A stretch of 32,152 nucleotides of DNA from DATFWC01 sp045801465 (GTDB taxonomy: Bacteria; Pseudomonadota; Alphaproteobacteria; Rhizobiales; Xanthobacteraceae), in the NCBI GenBank assembly GCA_045801465.1, contig JBJMSU010000099.1, positions 1-32,152 of the forward strand, written 5' to 3'. The first letter of the stretch is position 1, and each line of letters starts with the position of its first letter. This document shows positions 6,624 through 14,796 of the stretch, piece after piece. The notes beneath the pieces were generated by a model. It did no database searches and was not told the DNA's origin. It saw nothing but the letters and a program-made list of their open reading frames with translations. Made by a program: the position numbers and the translations under genes.

Positions 6624-7766
6624 TCACCGCCGTGCGGCAACGAAGCCATAATAGCTGTTGAGAAATTCGTCGGCGGTCAGCGGCCAGTCGGGCACCGTCT
6701 CATAGTGTCCCCAGGTGAAGATCCTGAACTTGATCTTAGGTCCGTAGTTGATGGGACCCGCCAGCACGATGAAGTGGTCGAATTTCTCGCCCTTCTTCGC
6801 CTCGGCCAACGTGCGCCCGTTGAGGAAGACGGATGAGACCAGGAGCACGACGCGGTAGTTGCGCCGATAGTACTGCTCGGCGAGCTTGAGGTTGTCGAGA
6901 CCGACGCGCGAGGAAGATGCCTTTTGGAAGACCTCGCGGAAACCGAACCGTTTGAACCAATCGGTCACCTCTTGCGAGCTGGTGCCGCCGGCCCGCTCGT
7001 CCCACGGAGTCACGTACTTGATGCTGGACCAGGAGTAATCGAAGCGGTGCACATAGTTATCCGAATCCCGCAGGCTTCCAAGCGCGATCCAATCGGCCGC
7101 ATTGGCGTCCGACGGCTTTGTATCGACCCGGAACTCGGCGCTGGGCTTGATCCCGATGACCTCGAAGCGAGGAAAGTCCGGACTCCGCGGCAGCAACGCG
7201 TAGCCCTTGTCATAGACTTCCGTCACGTACTTCGCATACGCGGCCGGGTCCTGCCGCACGATGGCATACATGAACGCCGCCGGCCCGCACACCATGCCGT
7301 TCGCCTGGTTGATTTTATGCGGATGCTTGATCCGCTCGAGCAAGCCTTCGGCTACCTCCATGCGATTGACGTGAGGGAACATTCCCGGCCCGTCGGTCCG
7401 CACGAAGTTCTCGATCAGGCCCAGCGCCAAGCCCTTGCTGGGACCGCCGACCTCGGTATGCGGGCGCCAGAAGCGCCGCAGTGCGTCCTCGACGTTCTTC
7501 GGGCTGCGGCCCATCGGGTCGGCGATGCGCGGATCGATGCTGGCATTTGCCTCTGCCCACGTCTTGCTGCCCGGTTGCAGCTCGTAGCCATCGGGCCCGT
7601 TCCACTCGCTACTGTGGTAGCAGCGGCAGGAGCCATCCGGCAGTTGCTCGCACAGCAGCAGCCTGCCGCCGTGATTGCAACTGTCGAAATGATGGCACGT
7701 GGTTGGACTGCAGGCGGAGCCTAGTCGCGGCCGACAGGCGGGACCAGGATGGACATGTGCCGGCAT
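6624..7766 (-). CDS. Protein of unknown function with a papain-like Gln/Cys...His pattern and Cys-rich N-terminus
   Basis: The 380-residue product is not one I recognise by name. Residues 11-49 hold seven cysteines (11, 19, 24, 30, 39, 47, 49) plus several histidines, suggesting a metal-binding or disulphide module; there is no ordinary signal peptide. From residue 153 it reads 'NQANGMVCGPAAFM': Gln154 and Cys160 are six residues apart, as Gln19 and Cys25 are in papain, and 'CGPA' after a Gln is usual in C39-like peptidases. A candidate catalytic His331 lies in 'KFDHFIVLAG', followed by 'FRIFTWGHYE'. I infer a papain-fold cysteine hydrolase. Peptidase, amidase or effector-toxin roles are all possible. 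The start is uncertain because the ribosome site (CGGGGGC) is only fair. A possible 42-residue ORF follows 22 bases downstream. Confidence 0.7.
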   Translation of the reverse strand: MPAHVHPGPACRPRLGSACSPTTCHHFDSCNHGGRLLLCEQLPDGSCRCYHSSEWNGPDGYELQPGSKTWAEANASIDPRIADPMGRSPKNVEDALRRFWRPHTEVGGPSKGLALGLIENFVRTDGPGMFPHVNRMEVAEGLLERIKHPHKINQANGMVCGPAAFMYAIVRQDPAAYAKYVTEVYDKGYALLPRSPDFPRFEVIGIKPSAEFRVDTKPSDANAADWIALGSLRDSDNYVHRFDYSWSSIKYVTPWDERAGGTSSQEVTDWFKRFGFREVFQKASSSRVGLDNLKLAEQYYRRNYRVVLLVSSVFLNGRTLAEAKKGEKFDHFIVLAGPINYGPKIKFRIFTWGHYETVPDWPLTADEFLNSYYGFVAARR

Positions 7767-7849
7767 GCAAAGCCCCCGAGGCCGGAATGGATATTCGATT
7801 CAAACTTACGTCGTAATCCTACTTTGGTTGCCCGAGCTCCGGGCCAGGT

Positions 7850-8503
7850 TCACGCGAAATCGTCGGCTTTGACCGTCGCCACGCCCAGCTCGGCGAGCCG
7901 TCGGCGGGTCGCCGCGAGCGAGCCGTCGACGTCGATGGCGCGGCAGGCATCCTCCACCACGATCACGTCGAAGCCTTGCGCGTGCGCATCCTCGGCGGAG
8001 TAGCGCACGCAGAAATCGAGCGCCAACCCGACCAGGACCACGCGGGACAGTCCGCGCTCGTGCAGGTATCCGGTCAGGCCGGTCGGCGTGCGGTGGTCGT
8101 TCTCGAAGAAGGCCGAGTAGGAATCGATCGCGCGGCGAAAGCCCTTGCGCACGATCAGCTCGGCCTGCGGGACGGCCAGCGTCGGATGGAATTCCGCCCC
8201 TGGCGTACCCTGGACGCAGTGGTCGGGCCACAGCACCTGCGGCCCGTAGGCCACCGTCACGGTCTCGAACGGCTGGCGACCGGCATGCGTCGAGGCAAAC
8301 GAAAAGTGCCCTGGCGGGTGCCAGTCCTGGGTGAGCACGACATGCGGAAACTTCGCCGCCAGGCGGTTCACCACCGGCACGACCTCGTCGCCGTGCGGAA
8401 CCGGCAGCTTTCCGCCGGGGCAGAAGTCGTTCTGGACGTCGACCACCAAGAGGAGGTCTTTGTCGCCGATTGCCGTGCCAGGTCGAAATGCCCGATCGGC
8501 CAT
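7850..8503 (-). CDS. pncA: Nicotinamidase / isochorismatase-family hydrolase
   Basis: This 217-residue enzyme deaminates nicotinamide to nicotinate in the NAD salvage pathway, in the cytoplasm. All expected residues are present: Asp22 in 'VVDVQNDFCPGG', Lys120 in 'IVRKGF' and the nucleophile Cys165 in 'ALDFCVRYSA' form the catalytic triad. Asp60 and His62 in 'TQDWHP' and His95 in 'WPDHCVQGT' form the metal site. 'WPDHCVQGTPGAEFHP' is diagnostic for PncA rather than other isochorismatase relatives. Length is normal. Its ATG directly abuts the TAG stop of the FMN oxidase gene upstream, so the two are co-transcribed, perhaps with translational coupling. No functional link between them is obvious. 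Confidence 0.93.
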   Translation of the reverse strand: MADRAFRPGTAIGDKDLLLVVDVQNDFCPGGKLPVPHGDEVVPVVNRLAAKFPHVVLTQDWHPPGHFSFASTHAGRQPFETVTVAYGPQVLWPDHCVQGTPGAEFHPTLAVPQAELIVRKGFRRAIDSYSAFFENDHRTPTGLTGYLHERGLSRVVLVGLALDFCVRYSAEDAHAQGFDVIVVEDACRAIDVDGSLAATRRRLAELGVATVKADDFA

Positions 8504-9757
8504 CTATGCGCGTCGTACCATGCCCGGCACCAGGTGTTTGACCGTCGGCGCGCCGACCTGCTGCATCATGGCATGGAACTCGAGGCGCAGGAGCTCGAGC
8601 ACGCGCTCGACGCCCGCCTGTCCGAACGCGCCGAGCCCCCAAATGTAAGGACGGCCGACGCAGACGGCGCTCGCCCCCATGCACAGCGCCTTGACGATGT
8701 CGCTGCCGCGACGGAAGCCGGAATCGACCAGGATCGGCATGCGCCCTTTCACCGCCTCGACGATCTCCGGCAGCGCGTCGATGGTCGAGCGGCCCGAGTC
8801 CTCGCTGCGCGCGCCGTGATTGGAGACGATGATCGCGTCGATGCCGTTGTCGGCGGCGAGCACCGCGTCTTCCCAGGCGAGGATGCCCTTGATGACGATC
8901 TTCATCTTGGTGGTGTCGCGCAGCCGCTTGAAGAACTCCCATGTCATGGCGGAGGACTGGGTGTTGCGCAGGCCCGACACATCGAGCCCCTGGTACATGG
9001 CCCTGGTCCTCAGGTTCGATTGCAGGCTGCTGCGGTCGTGGCAGGTGGAACAATCACGCGTATCGCTCAGCCGCAGGCGGAACAGGGTTTCCTGGTTGCG
9101 GCCGCCGCTGCGGTCGACGGTCACCGCCACCGCCAGGCACCCGGCATTTTCCGCCCGCTTCACCATCGCCTGCGCCACCTCCCATTTGTTGGTGGCATAG
9201 AGCTGGTACCAGATCGGCGCGCCGCGCGCGGCGGTGACGTCCTCGACTCCGGTGCTCGTCGAGGTCGAGAGAATCTGCAGATGGTTTCCAGCCTTGGCGC
9301 CGCGCGCCGATGCCAGCTCGCCCTCATCGTGGAAGGAGCGCTGGCCGCCGACCGGCGCCAGCACGATCGGCGTGTCGTATTTCACGCCCAGGAGGTCGGT
9401 GCTGGTGTCGACCTTGCTCACGTCGACGAGACGGCGCGGTCGCAGCTGGAACTTGAGAAATCCTTCGCGGTTGGCCCGCAGAGTCACCTCGTCGTCGATA
9501 CCGGATGCCATATAGCCGAAATGCGCGGGCGGAACGTTCTTGCGGCATACCGGCTCGAAGTCGAAGACGTTGATGGCTTCCTTCGGGCTCTTGATCAGCT
9601 CCTCCAGATTCTGCGGCGCCCACAGCATCGGGTCGGGAAGCTTCGACGGCGATTCACCTGCCAATGCCGAAACGGCCCCGCTGGCGAAGAGCGGGCTTCC
9701 GGCCAGGAATTTGAGAAAATGACGGCGACTGGTGGCTTGATCGACGGCGTCCGGCAT
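8504..9757 (-). CDS. Tat-exported FMN-dependent alpha-hydroxyacid oxidase/dehydrogenase
   Basis: The 417-residue product starts with a twin-arginine signal, 'SRRHFLKFLAG', followed by a hydrophobic segment ending near Ala34. The rest is an FMN-binding TIM barrel of the lactate/glycolate oxidase family: 'FGYMASGIDDEVTLRAN', 'PIVLAPVGGQRSFHDEGE', Lys290 in 'IVIKGIL', the catalytic base His314 in 'SNHGAR', 'ILVDSGFRRGSD' and 'VGRPYIWGL' for the FMN phosphate. It would oxidise a 2-hydroxyacid in the periplasm. Odd points: the usual 'NHGGRQLD' is 'NHGARSED', and a heme-c-type motif CSTCH occurs at 236-240. The start at 9757 is chosen for the GGGGAGGGAG ribosome site and Tat signal; an in-frame start 45 codons earlier would bury the signal. 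pncA follows directly. Confidence 0.9.
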   Translation of the reverse strand: MPDAVDQATSRRHFLKFLAGSPLFASGAVSALAGESPSKLPDPMLWAPQNLEELIKSPKEAINVFDFEPVCRKNVPPAHFGYMASGIDDEVTLRANREGFLKFQLRPRRLVDVSKVDTSTDLLGVKYDTPIVLAPVGGQRSFHDEGELASARGAKAGNHLQILSTSTSTGVEDVTAARGAPIWYQLYATNKWEVAQAMVKRAENAGCLAVAVTVDRSGGRNQETLFRLRLSDTRDCSTCHDRSSLQSNLRTRAMYQGLDVSGLRNTQSSAMTWEFFKRLRDTTKMKIVIKGILAWEDAVLAADNGIDAIIVSNHGARSEDSGRSTIDALPEIVEAVKGRMPILVDSGFRRGSDIVKALCMGASAVCVGRPYIWGLGAFGQAGVERVLELLRLEFHAMMQQVGAPTVKHLVPGMVRRA

Positions 9758-9827
9758 GAACTCCCTCCCCGAAACTTTTGTGTAGTGGGGAAAGTCTACG
9801 CTGAGGCCGTGCGGTTGACCACAGTGC

Positions 9828-9862
9828 AAAAAAGCGAAGCCCGGGCGGTCAGCCCGGGCTTC
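9828..9862 (-). terminator. Rho-independent terminator after the phasin gene
   Basis: GAAGCCCGGGC (9836-9846) and GCCCGGGCTTC (9852-9862) form a perfect 11-bp stem with a 5-base loop. On the minus strand it is followed by a run of six T (complement of 9828-9833). It ends the phasin transcript 70 bases past its stop and separates it from the oxidase gene. Confidence 0.9.
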
Positions 9863-9931
9863 AACATAACGCTTCTCAGCACAGATACTCACAACCTGGC
9901 TGCTCGCCGCAGCCGGCCAATCAGGCCGTCG

Positions 9932-10450
9932 TCAGCCAGCAATCTTGAAGACCTTGCTGACGCCGCTCTTGATCGGCTCGGAGGTCTCGGTGGCGACCCG
10001 CTGGGCGAGCGCCGTGAGCTCCTTGCTCTGCTCGATGAAGGCATCGAACTGCTTGCGCGTATGCGTGCTGGTCAGTTCGACAGCCTCCGAAAACGACTTC
10101 ACCGCCATCAGTTGGCTGGCAAAATCGAACGTCGCGTTGGTGTTGGCGCGCGCGATCTCGATGGTCTTGAGGGTGTAGTCGGTGGTACCCTTGCTGGCCG
10201 TCGCGTAGGTATCCTCGAGAACGTCGGTGGCATCCTCGGCGACCGCCTTCATCTTTTCATAGCCGTCGCGTGCCTGCGTGACGCTCCGTTCCGCCAGCTC
10301 GCGGAACGCCGCCGGAACTTCCATCTTCGGCACCTCGAACTTGGGAAACTCGAACTTGGGAATCCCGAACGTCGGCGTCTCGACCTTCGCTTCGAACCCT
10401 TGCGATGCGGGTTTCGCCGTCGTTTTCACTTTTGTGGTAGCCTCCGCCAT
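9932..10450 (-). CDS. Phasin family protein with Pro/Phe/Lys repeat leader
   Basis: The 172-residue product coats polyhydroxyalkanoate granules. After a Lys/Ala/Thr-rich N-terminus (about residues 1-20), residues about 27-46 form a short tandem repeat of the type KFEFP/KFEVP/KMEVP. The phasin_2 helical domain follows: 'FRELAERSVTQARDGYEKMKAVAEDATDVLEDTY', 'IARANTNATFDFASQLMAVKSFSEAVELTSTHTRKQFDAF' and 'ELTALAQRVATETSEPI'. The domain is amphipathic and lacks membrane segments. The start at 10450 is preceded by AAAGGA at 7 bases. An ATG further upstream lacks a site. A second phasin gene lies upstream on the same strand with a 278-bp gap containing paired TGC/GCA sites. A terminator closes the unit. 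Confidence 0.9.
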   Translation of the reverse strand: MAEATTKVKTTAKPASQGFEAKVETPTFGIPKFEFPKFEVPKMEVPAAFRELAERSVTQARDGYEKMKAVAEDATDVLEDTYATASKGTTDYTLKTIEIARANTNATFDFASQLMAVKSFSEAVELTSTHTRKQFDAFIEQSKELTALAQRVATETSEPIKSGVSKVFKIAG

Positions 10451-10605
10451 AGCTTCATCCTTTCGTTTGTCGATTGAGAGCCTCGCCATAGGCTCAACGG
10501 CCGCCGCCCTCGATACGGCCGAAGCCTCTGCTCAGTTGTTTGACCTAAGAGGACCGGCCCGCCCGGGCACGGCCCCTCAGACCCCTAATATAAGGTCTAC
10601 AATGA

Positions 10606-10635
10606 TGCGATGCAACAGAAGTTTTTGCGATGCAA
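10606..10635 (-). promoter_or_regulatory. Candidate PhaR-type operator: two TGC-N3-GCA sites
   Basis: The 10-mer TGCGATGCAA occurs at 10606-10615 and again at 10626-10635, exactly 20 bp apart (about two helical turns). Each copy contains the small palindrome TGC-GAT-GCA, and the second extends to TTGC-GAT-GCAA. As I recall, PhaR repressors of PHA genes in Paracoccus and Rhodobacter bind related TGC...GCA elements. The site is about 160 bp upstream of the phasin start, in a locally A+T-rich stretch. The link to PhaR is inference. Confidence 0.45.
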
Positions 10636-10728
10636 AATAAATACTACCATTTCTCGAATTATAACCGGAAATTAAACCTTTGGTTCAGCGCCGGTTTGCC
10701 GCCCCACCGGCACATTGAGCGAGCTGAT

Positions 10729-11112
10729 TCAGGAGCCGGGTCGGGCCGCCCTCGTGGCCGTCTGGGTGGCGCTTTGGCCGAGTTCCTGCGCCTGTTCGGC
10801 CAGGGCCTGCATTTGGCGCTGCACGAATTCGGTCTGGAGCCGCGTCACTTCCTCGATATCCCTGGCGTGCACCAGCTTTTGCGCGAATTCGAACGACATG
10901 GCGACGTTCTTCTCCGCAAATCCGATGGCTTTTTGGCGAATGTCCTTGGCGCCGCTCTGCGCCGCCGAGGCTTGGCCCTCGATACTGCTCGCAGCCTTTT
11001 GCGCCGCCGTCATGAAGCCGTCGAAAGCCTTGCGGGCCTGCTCGACGCTCTGCTCGGCAAACGTACGCATTTCGCGTGGGATCTCGAAATTTCCAGTCGC
11101 CTCTTTCGCCAT
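10729..11112 (-). CDS. Phasin family protein
   Basis: The 127-residue product is a second granule-associated phasin, shorter than the one downstream. It is almost all amphipathic helix: 'PREMRTFAEQSVEQARKAFDGFMTAAQKAASSIEG', 'IRQKAIGFAEKNVAMSFEFAQKLVHARDIEEVTRLQTEFVQRQMQALAEQAQELG'. The 'FAEKNV..SFEFAQKLVHARD..E...LQ.EF...Q' block is the phasin_2 signature. It lacks the Lys/Pro leader of its neighbour. GGAGG lies about 7 bases before the ATG. The two phasins are probably transcribed separately, given the 278-bp gap with its own candidate operator. The gene end is followed by a weak hairpin (GCCGGT...ACCGGC) without a T run. Confidence 0.92.
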   Translation of the reverse strand: MAKEATGNFEIPREMRTFAEQSVEQARKAFDGFMTAAQKAASSIEGQASAAQSGAKDIRQKAIGFAEKNVAMSFEFAQKLVHARDIEEVTRLQTEFVQRQMQALAEQAQELGQSATQTATRAARPGS

Positions 11113-11349
11113 TCCAGCCTCCTGCTGTGACGAAGCAAGCCTCTACGCAGTTACTCTGCTAAATTAAAGAACAGCGACGGCGAACGTTGCATGGGAACAG
11201 CAATTTCGTCGCCACGCCGATGTGCATCGCGGCGGGCATCGGCCTGGCGCAAACGTGGGCTAGTCAAGATTAACGCTATTCACCAGTGGACTGGCGCACC
11301 TTTCGCTGCGGCATAGACTCGCAGGTCTCGGCGTGATTACTAAGTTTTC

Positions 11350-11362
11350 GTTTACCGTAAAC
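11350..11362. promoter_or_regulatory. Palindrome upstream of the histidine kinase gene
   Basis: GTTTAC-C-GTAAAC is a perfect 6-bp inverted repeat around one central base, ending 28 bases before the ATG of the kinase gene, in an otherwise A+T-rich patch. Its position suits an operator or part of the promoter. No regulator can be named. The rest of 11113-11349 shows no gene. Confidence 0.35.
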
Positions 11363-11390
11363 ATCTCGTGTTCGCGTGTGACGACGGCCG

Positions 11391-14300
11391 ATGAGCGAAA
11401 CCGAGCACCTCGCGTTTGTGCGCGAGCCGCGGCTTGCGGCGCTCGCCACCGCGCCGCTGCCGGCGTGGGTATGGTCGGTCGGTTCGGGACGAATTGTTTG
11501 GGCGAATGCGGTGGGCGCCGCGATCTTCGGCGCGCCGACCGTCAGTGCACTGACCGAGCGCCGTTTTGACGCCGACCACCCGGCCGCGTTGCAGGTTGCG
11601 CGCCTGGCAATCTCGTTGCCGCCACCGGGCAGGCCGCGGCTCGAACGCCTGCGCGGCTTTGCCCCGCGCGTCGGCGGCCTGCTGACGTGCAGCTGCGTGC
11701 GCCTCCCCCAGAGTGACGGGCCGCCGGCCATCCTCATCGCGGCCACCGAGCCGGCCGGTCCGAGCCTGTCGCTCGCCGAACGCGTCCGGCGATTGTTCGA
11801 CGGTCAGCCGTTCGCCGTGTTCGTGCCCGAAGGGGGTCTGCTGCATGCGACTCCTGAGGCGACCCGCGCCCTGGGCGGCGCCACGACGTTGGCGGCAGCG
11901 GGCGCGGCGGAGCTTGCCGCGACGGCGCTGCAGACCGGCCACGCCGCCGGGCAGGGCGTCCTGGGGCCTTTCACGCTCGACCGCCTCGGGAGCGATGACA
12001 CCGCCGTCCTCGTGGTCACCTTGCCGGCTTCCGGCGAGACGGCCGCAGCGGTCAGGCCGCCGGCTGAGCCACTCCCGGCTGAGCCAGTCCCTGCCGACCG
12101 GCCGCAACAAGCCATCGAGGTCACCGCGGCGGCGCAATCCGGAACGCTCGACGGACCGGCCGTATCGCAGGCGCCCGAGAGTGCCCGGCCACCGGATCCG
12201 GCTGCCGCGGCGGCGGAGCGGCGCCAGCCGCTGCGCTTCGTCTGGCAGATCGACGCCGAGGGCCGGTTCAGCGTGGCATCGGACGAGTTCATCGCCCTGA
12301 TGGGACCGGCGATCGCCAGCATGCTGCAGCGGCCTTGGACGGAACTGGCGGCCGAACTGGGGCTCGACCAGGACGGACGGGTTGGCCAGGCCCTTGCGTC
12401 GCGTGACACTTTCAGCGGCATCGCGGTCGCCTGGCCGATCGAAGGAACGCCCGACCGGCTGCCGGTTGAACTGTCCGGCCTCCCGATCTTCGATCATGGC
12501 CGCAGCTTCCGCGGCTATCGCGGATTTGGCGTGTGCCGCGACATGGCCCGTGTTGCGGCGATCGCGGCCGCACGGCGGCCGCCCTTCGTCGCTCCGGTCG
12601 AAACCGCAGGACCAGGCTCCGGCACAGAACCGGGCACGTACGCGGAACCGCCAGCCGACAAGCTGGACCCGCAAGCTGCCCCGCGCACGCCGACATCGGA
12701 GCGTCCGCTGCTGACCGTCGTTCCGGCGGCCAAGAACGTGGTGCCGTTTCGCCCTGCCGTGCCGGTCGCCGCCGACAAGCGGCCGGCGCTCACGCCGGTC
12801 GAACATAATGCATTCCAGGAGATTGCGAAGGCGCTCGGCGCCCGTGTCCAGGAGGACGCGGCCGAGCCGCCGGGCGGTGCCGACGTTCCACCCGCGGAGC
12901 CGGCCGAGGACGCTCCTGCGGCAGACGAAGGTGCAATGCGTGAACCGCGCGCGCCCTTGGAAGACGACGGGAAACGGCCGGGCACATCGGGTCGCATCTG
13001 GCCGCGGTCGATCCCCAGCGCCTACGCGACCGGCAAGGATACCTCGCCGACTTCGGCGCAGGGCAACGGCGAGCGCGCGGTGCTCGATCGGCTTCCGGTC
13101 GGCGTGTTGATCTTCCGCGGCGACCAGGTTCTCGTCGTCAATCGTGCGGTGCTCGACTGGACCGGTTACGAGAGCACCGAAGCCGTCGTCGCGGCCGGAG
13201 GATTGGAGCGCCTGCTGGCCGAGCCCGGCCTCGCGGTTCTGGGCGAGCCCGGCAGCTCGGGACGAAGCCTGGCCATCGTCACCCGGCGCGGCGCTTCGCT
13301 CCCGGTCGAGGGCCGCCTCTTCTCGGTCCCATGGCATGACGGCACCGCATTGCTGATCGTGCTGGTGCGTGTGGAAACCGACCAGCGCATCAGGGCGGCT
13401 GAGGATGCGGTTCGCGCCGCCGAGCGGCGCGTCCTCGGCGCCGAGGCGGCGCTCGCCGGAAGCGACGAACGAGTGAGGAGCGCGGAGCTCGCCTTGCGGG
13501 CGGCCCAACAAGCCACGCGGGAGCTCGAATCGGTCCTCGAAACCGCGACCGACGGCGTGCTTGTGGTCGACCGCGACGGCAGAATCGTGGCCAGCAATCG
13601 CAGCGCCGAGGCGTTGTTCGGATACGAATTGCACGAGATCACGAACCGCAGCTTTGTCGACCTGTTCGCGCCGGAGAGCCACCGCGCCGCGCATGAATAT
13701 CTCGATGGCCTCGTCCGCGCCGGGGTGGCGAGCGTGCTCAATGATGGACGCGAGGTGATCGGCCGCGTGCGCGAGGGCGGGCTGATCCCGCTGTTCATCA
13801 CGATCGGACGGCTGGCGGACGAGAAGTTCTGCATCGTGTTCCGCGACGTCACGCAATGGAAGCGCGCCGAGGAAGATCTCACCAATGCCAAGCGCGAGGC
13901 CGAGAAGGCCTCCTCGGCGAAATCCGACTTTCTCGCCAAGGTCAGCCACGAAATCCGCACCCCGCTCAACGCCATCATCGGCTTCGCCGAGGTCATGGTC
14001 GACGAGCGTTTCGGCCCGCTTGGAAACGAGCGCTATCGCCAGTACCTCAAGGACATCCGAACGTCCGGCGAGCACGTGATTTCGCTGGTCAACGATCTTC
14101 TCGACCTCTCGAAGATCGAGGCCGGGAAGCTCGAGCTCACGTTCGTGAGCGTCAGCCTGAACGACGTCGTCCAACAATGCGTCGCGATCATGCAGCCGCA
14201 GGCGAACCGCGAACGCATCATCATCCGCACGTCGCTCTTGCCGACCCTGCCGCCCGTGGTGGCCGATGAGCGCTCGATCCGCCAGATCGTGCTCAACCTG

Positions 14301-14615
14301 TTGTCCAACTCGATCAAGTTCACCGGCGCCGGCGGACAGGTGATCGTGTCGACCGCGCTCACCGATCGCGGCGAGGCGGTGTTGCGCGTGCGCGACACCG
14401 GGATCGGGATGAGCGAGAAGGAGATCGAGACGGCGCTCGAGCCGTTCCGCCAGGTCGCCACCTCGGGGCGTTCGGGCTCGGGAACCGGCCTGGGGCTGCC
14501 GCTGACCAAGGTCCTGGCGGAGGCCAACCGCGCGACCTTCACCATCAAGAGCGCCGTCGATGCCGGCACCCTGGTGGAAATCGCCTTTCCCGGCACCCGC
14601 GTGCTGGCCGAATAG
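11391..14615 (+). CDS. Large multi-PAS sensor histidine kinase (PdhS/PleC-like)
   Basis: The 1074-residue protein has no membrane segment or signal peptide, so it is a cytoplasmic sensor. Reading along it: an N-terminal PAS-like region (about 18-120, 'PAWVWSVGSGRIVWANAVGAAIFG'), a long Ala/Pro linker, a PAS-like block (about 280-385), another low-complexity linker, a PAS-like block (about 560-650, 'LPVGVLIFRGDQVLVVNRAVLDWTGY'), a short coiled coil rich in Ala/Arg/Glu (about 665-705), a canonical PAS (about 712-820), then HisKA with His853 in 'SHEIRTPLNAIIGF' and HATPase (N box 'NLLSNS' near 969, 'DTGIGM', 'GTGLGLP'). No receiver domain is attached. The layout and size match Brucella PdhS and its relatives, which control DivK/CtrA and the cell cycle. 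That role is inferred. The ribosome site before the ATG is poor. Confidence 0.9.
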   Translation: MSETEHLAFVREPRLAALATAPLPAWVWSVGSGRIVWANAVGAAIFGAPTVSALTERRFDADHPAALQVARLAISLPPPGRPRLERLRGFAPRVGGLLTCSCVRLPQSDGPPAILIAATEPAGPSLSLAERVRRLFDGQPFAVFVPEGGLLHATPEATRALGGATTLAAAGAAELAATALQTGHAAGQGVLGPFTLDRLGSDDTAVLVVTLPASGETAAAVRPPAEPLPAEPVPADRPQQAIEVTAAAQSGTLDGPAVSQAPESARPPDPAAAAAERRQPLRFVWQIDAEGRFSVASDEFIALMGPAIASMLQRPWTELAAELGLDQDGRVGQALASRDTFSGIAVAWPIEGTPDRLPVELSGLPIFDHGRSFRGYRGFGVCRDMARVAAIAAARRPPFVAPVETAGPGSGTEPGTYAEPPADKLDPQAAPRTPTSERPLLTVVPAAKNVVPFRPAVPVAADKRPALTPVEHNAFQEIAKALGARVQEDAAEPPGGADVPPAEPAEDAPAADEGAMREPRAPLEDDGKRPGTSGRIWPRSIPSAYATGKDTSPTSAQGNGERAVLDRLPVGVLIFRGDQVLVVNRAVLDWTGYESTEAVVAAGGLERLLAEPGLAVLGEPGSSGRSLAIVTRRGASLPVEGRLFSVPWHDGTALLIVLVRVETDQRIRAAEDAVRAAERRVLGAEAALAGSDERVRSAELALRAAQQATRELESVLETATDGVLVVDRDGRIVASNRSAEALFGYELHEITNRSFVDLFAPESHRAAHEYLDGLVRAGVASVLNDGREVIGRVREGGLIPLFITIGRLADEKFCIVFRDVTQWKRAEEDLTNAKREAEKASSAKSDFLAKVSHEIRTPLNAIIGFAEVMVDERFGPLGNERYRQYLKDIRTSGEHVISLVNDLLDLSKIEAGKLELTFVSVSLNDVVQQCVAIMQPQANRERIIIRTSLLPTLPPVVADERSIRQIVLNLLSNSIKFTGAGGQVIVSTALTDRGEAVLRVRDTGIGMSEKEIETALEPFRQVATSGRSGSGTGLGLPLTKVLAEANRATFTIKSAVDAGTLVEIAFPGTRVLAE

Positions 14616-14796
14616 ACGGTCTGCCGCCACGCATCGTCAAATCAGGGATAACCGGCGGTGGCGCCGCGCGGCGCGACGTCAAATGCGACAGAATCGGCTA
14701 CGATCGGCGGCGATGCATTCGAACGGAGCTTCCGGCACGGTTCCTGCAACCAATGGCGGCGTGGTTCGTTACGAATGCTATTGGCGAGGTGAGGAC

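Noticed and set aside
7976..10477. An 833-codon open frame on the plus strand across nicotinamidase, oxidase and phasin genes
   Set aside because: It spans three unrelated genes and a terminator in antisense. Composition is noise-like.
11352..14630. A 1092-codon open frame on the minus strand opposite the histidine kinase gene
   Set aside because: It is a GC-driven shadow of a clearly functional kinase. The product is Arg/Gly/Asp-rich with no domain and no ribosome site.
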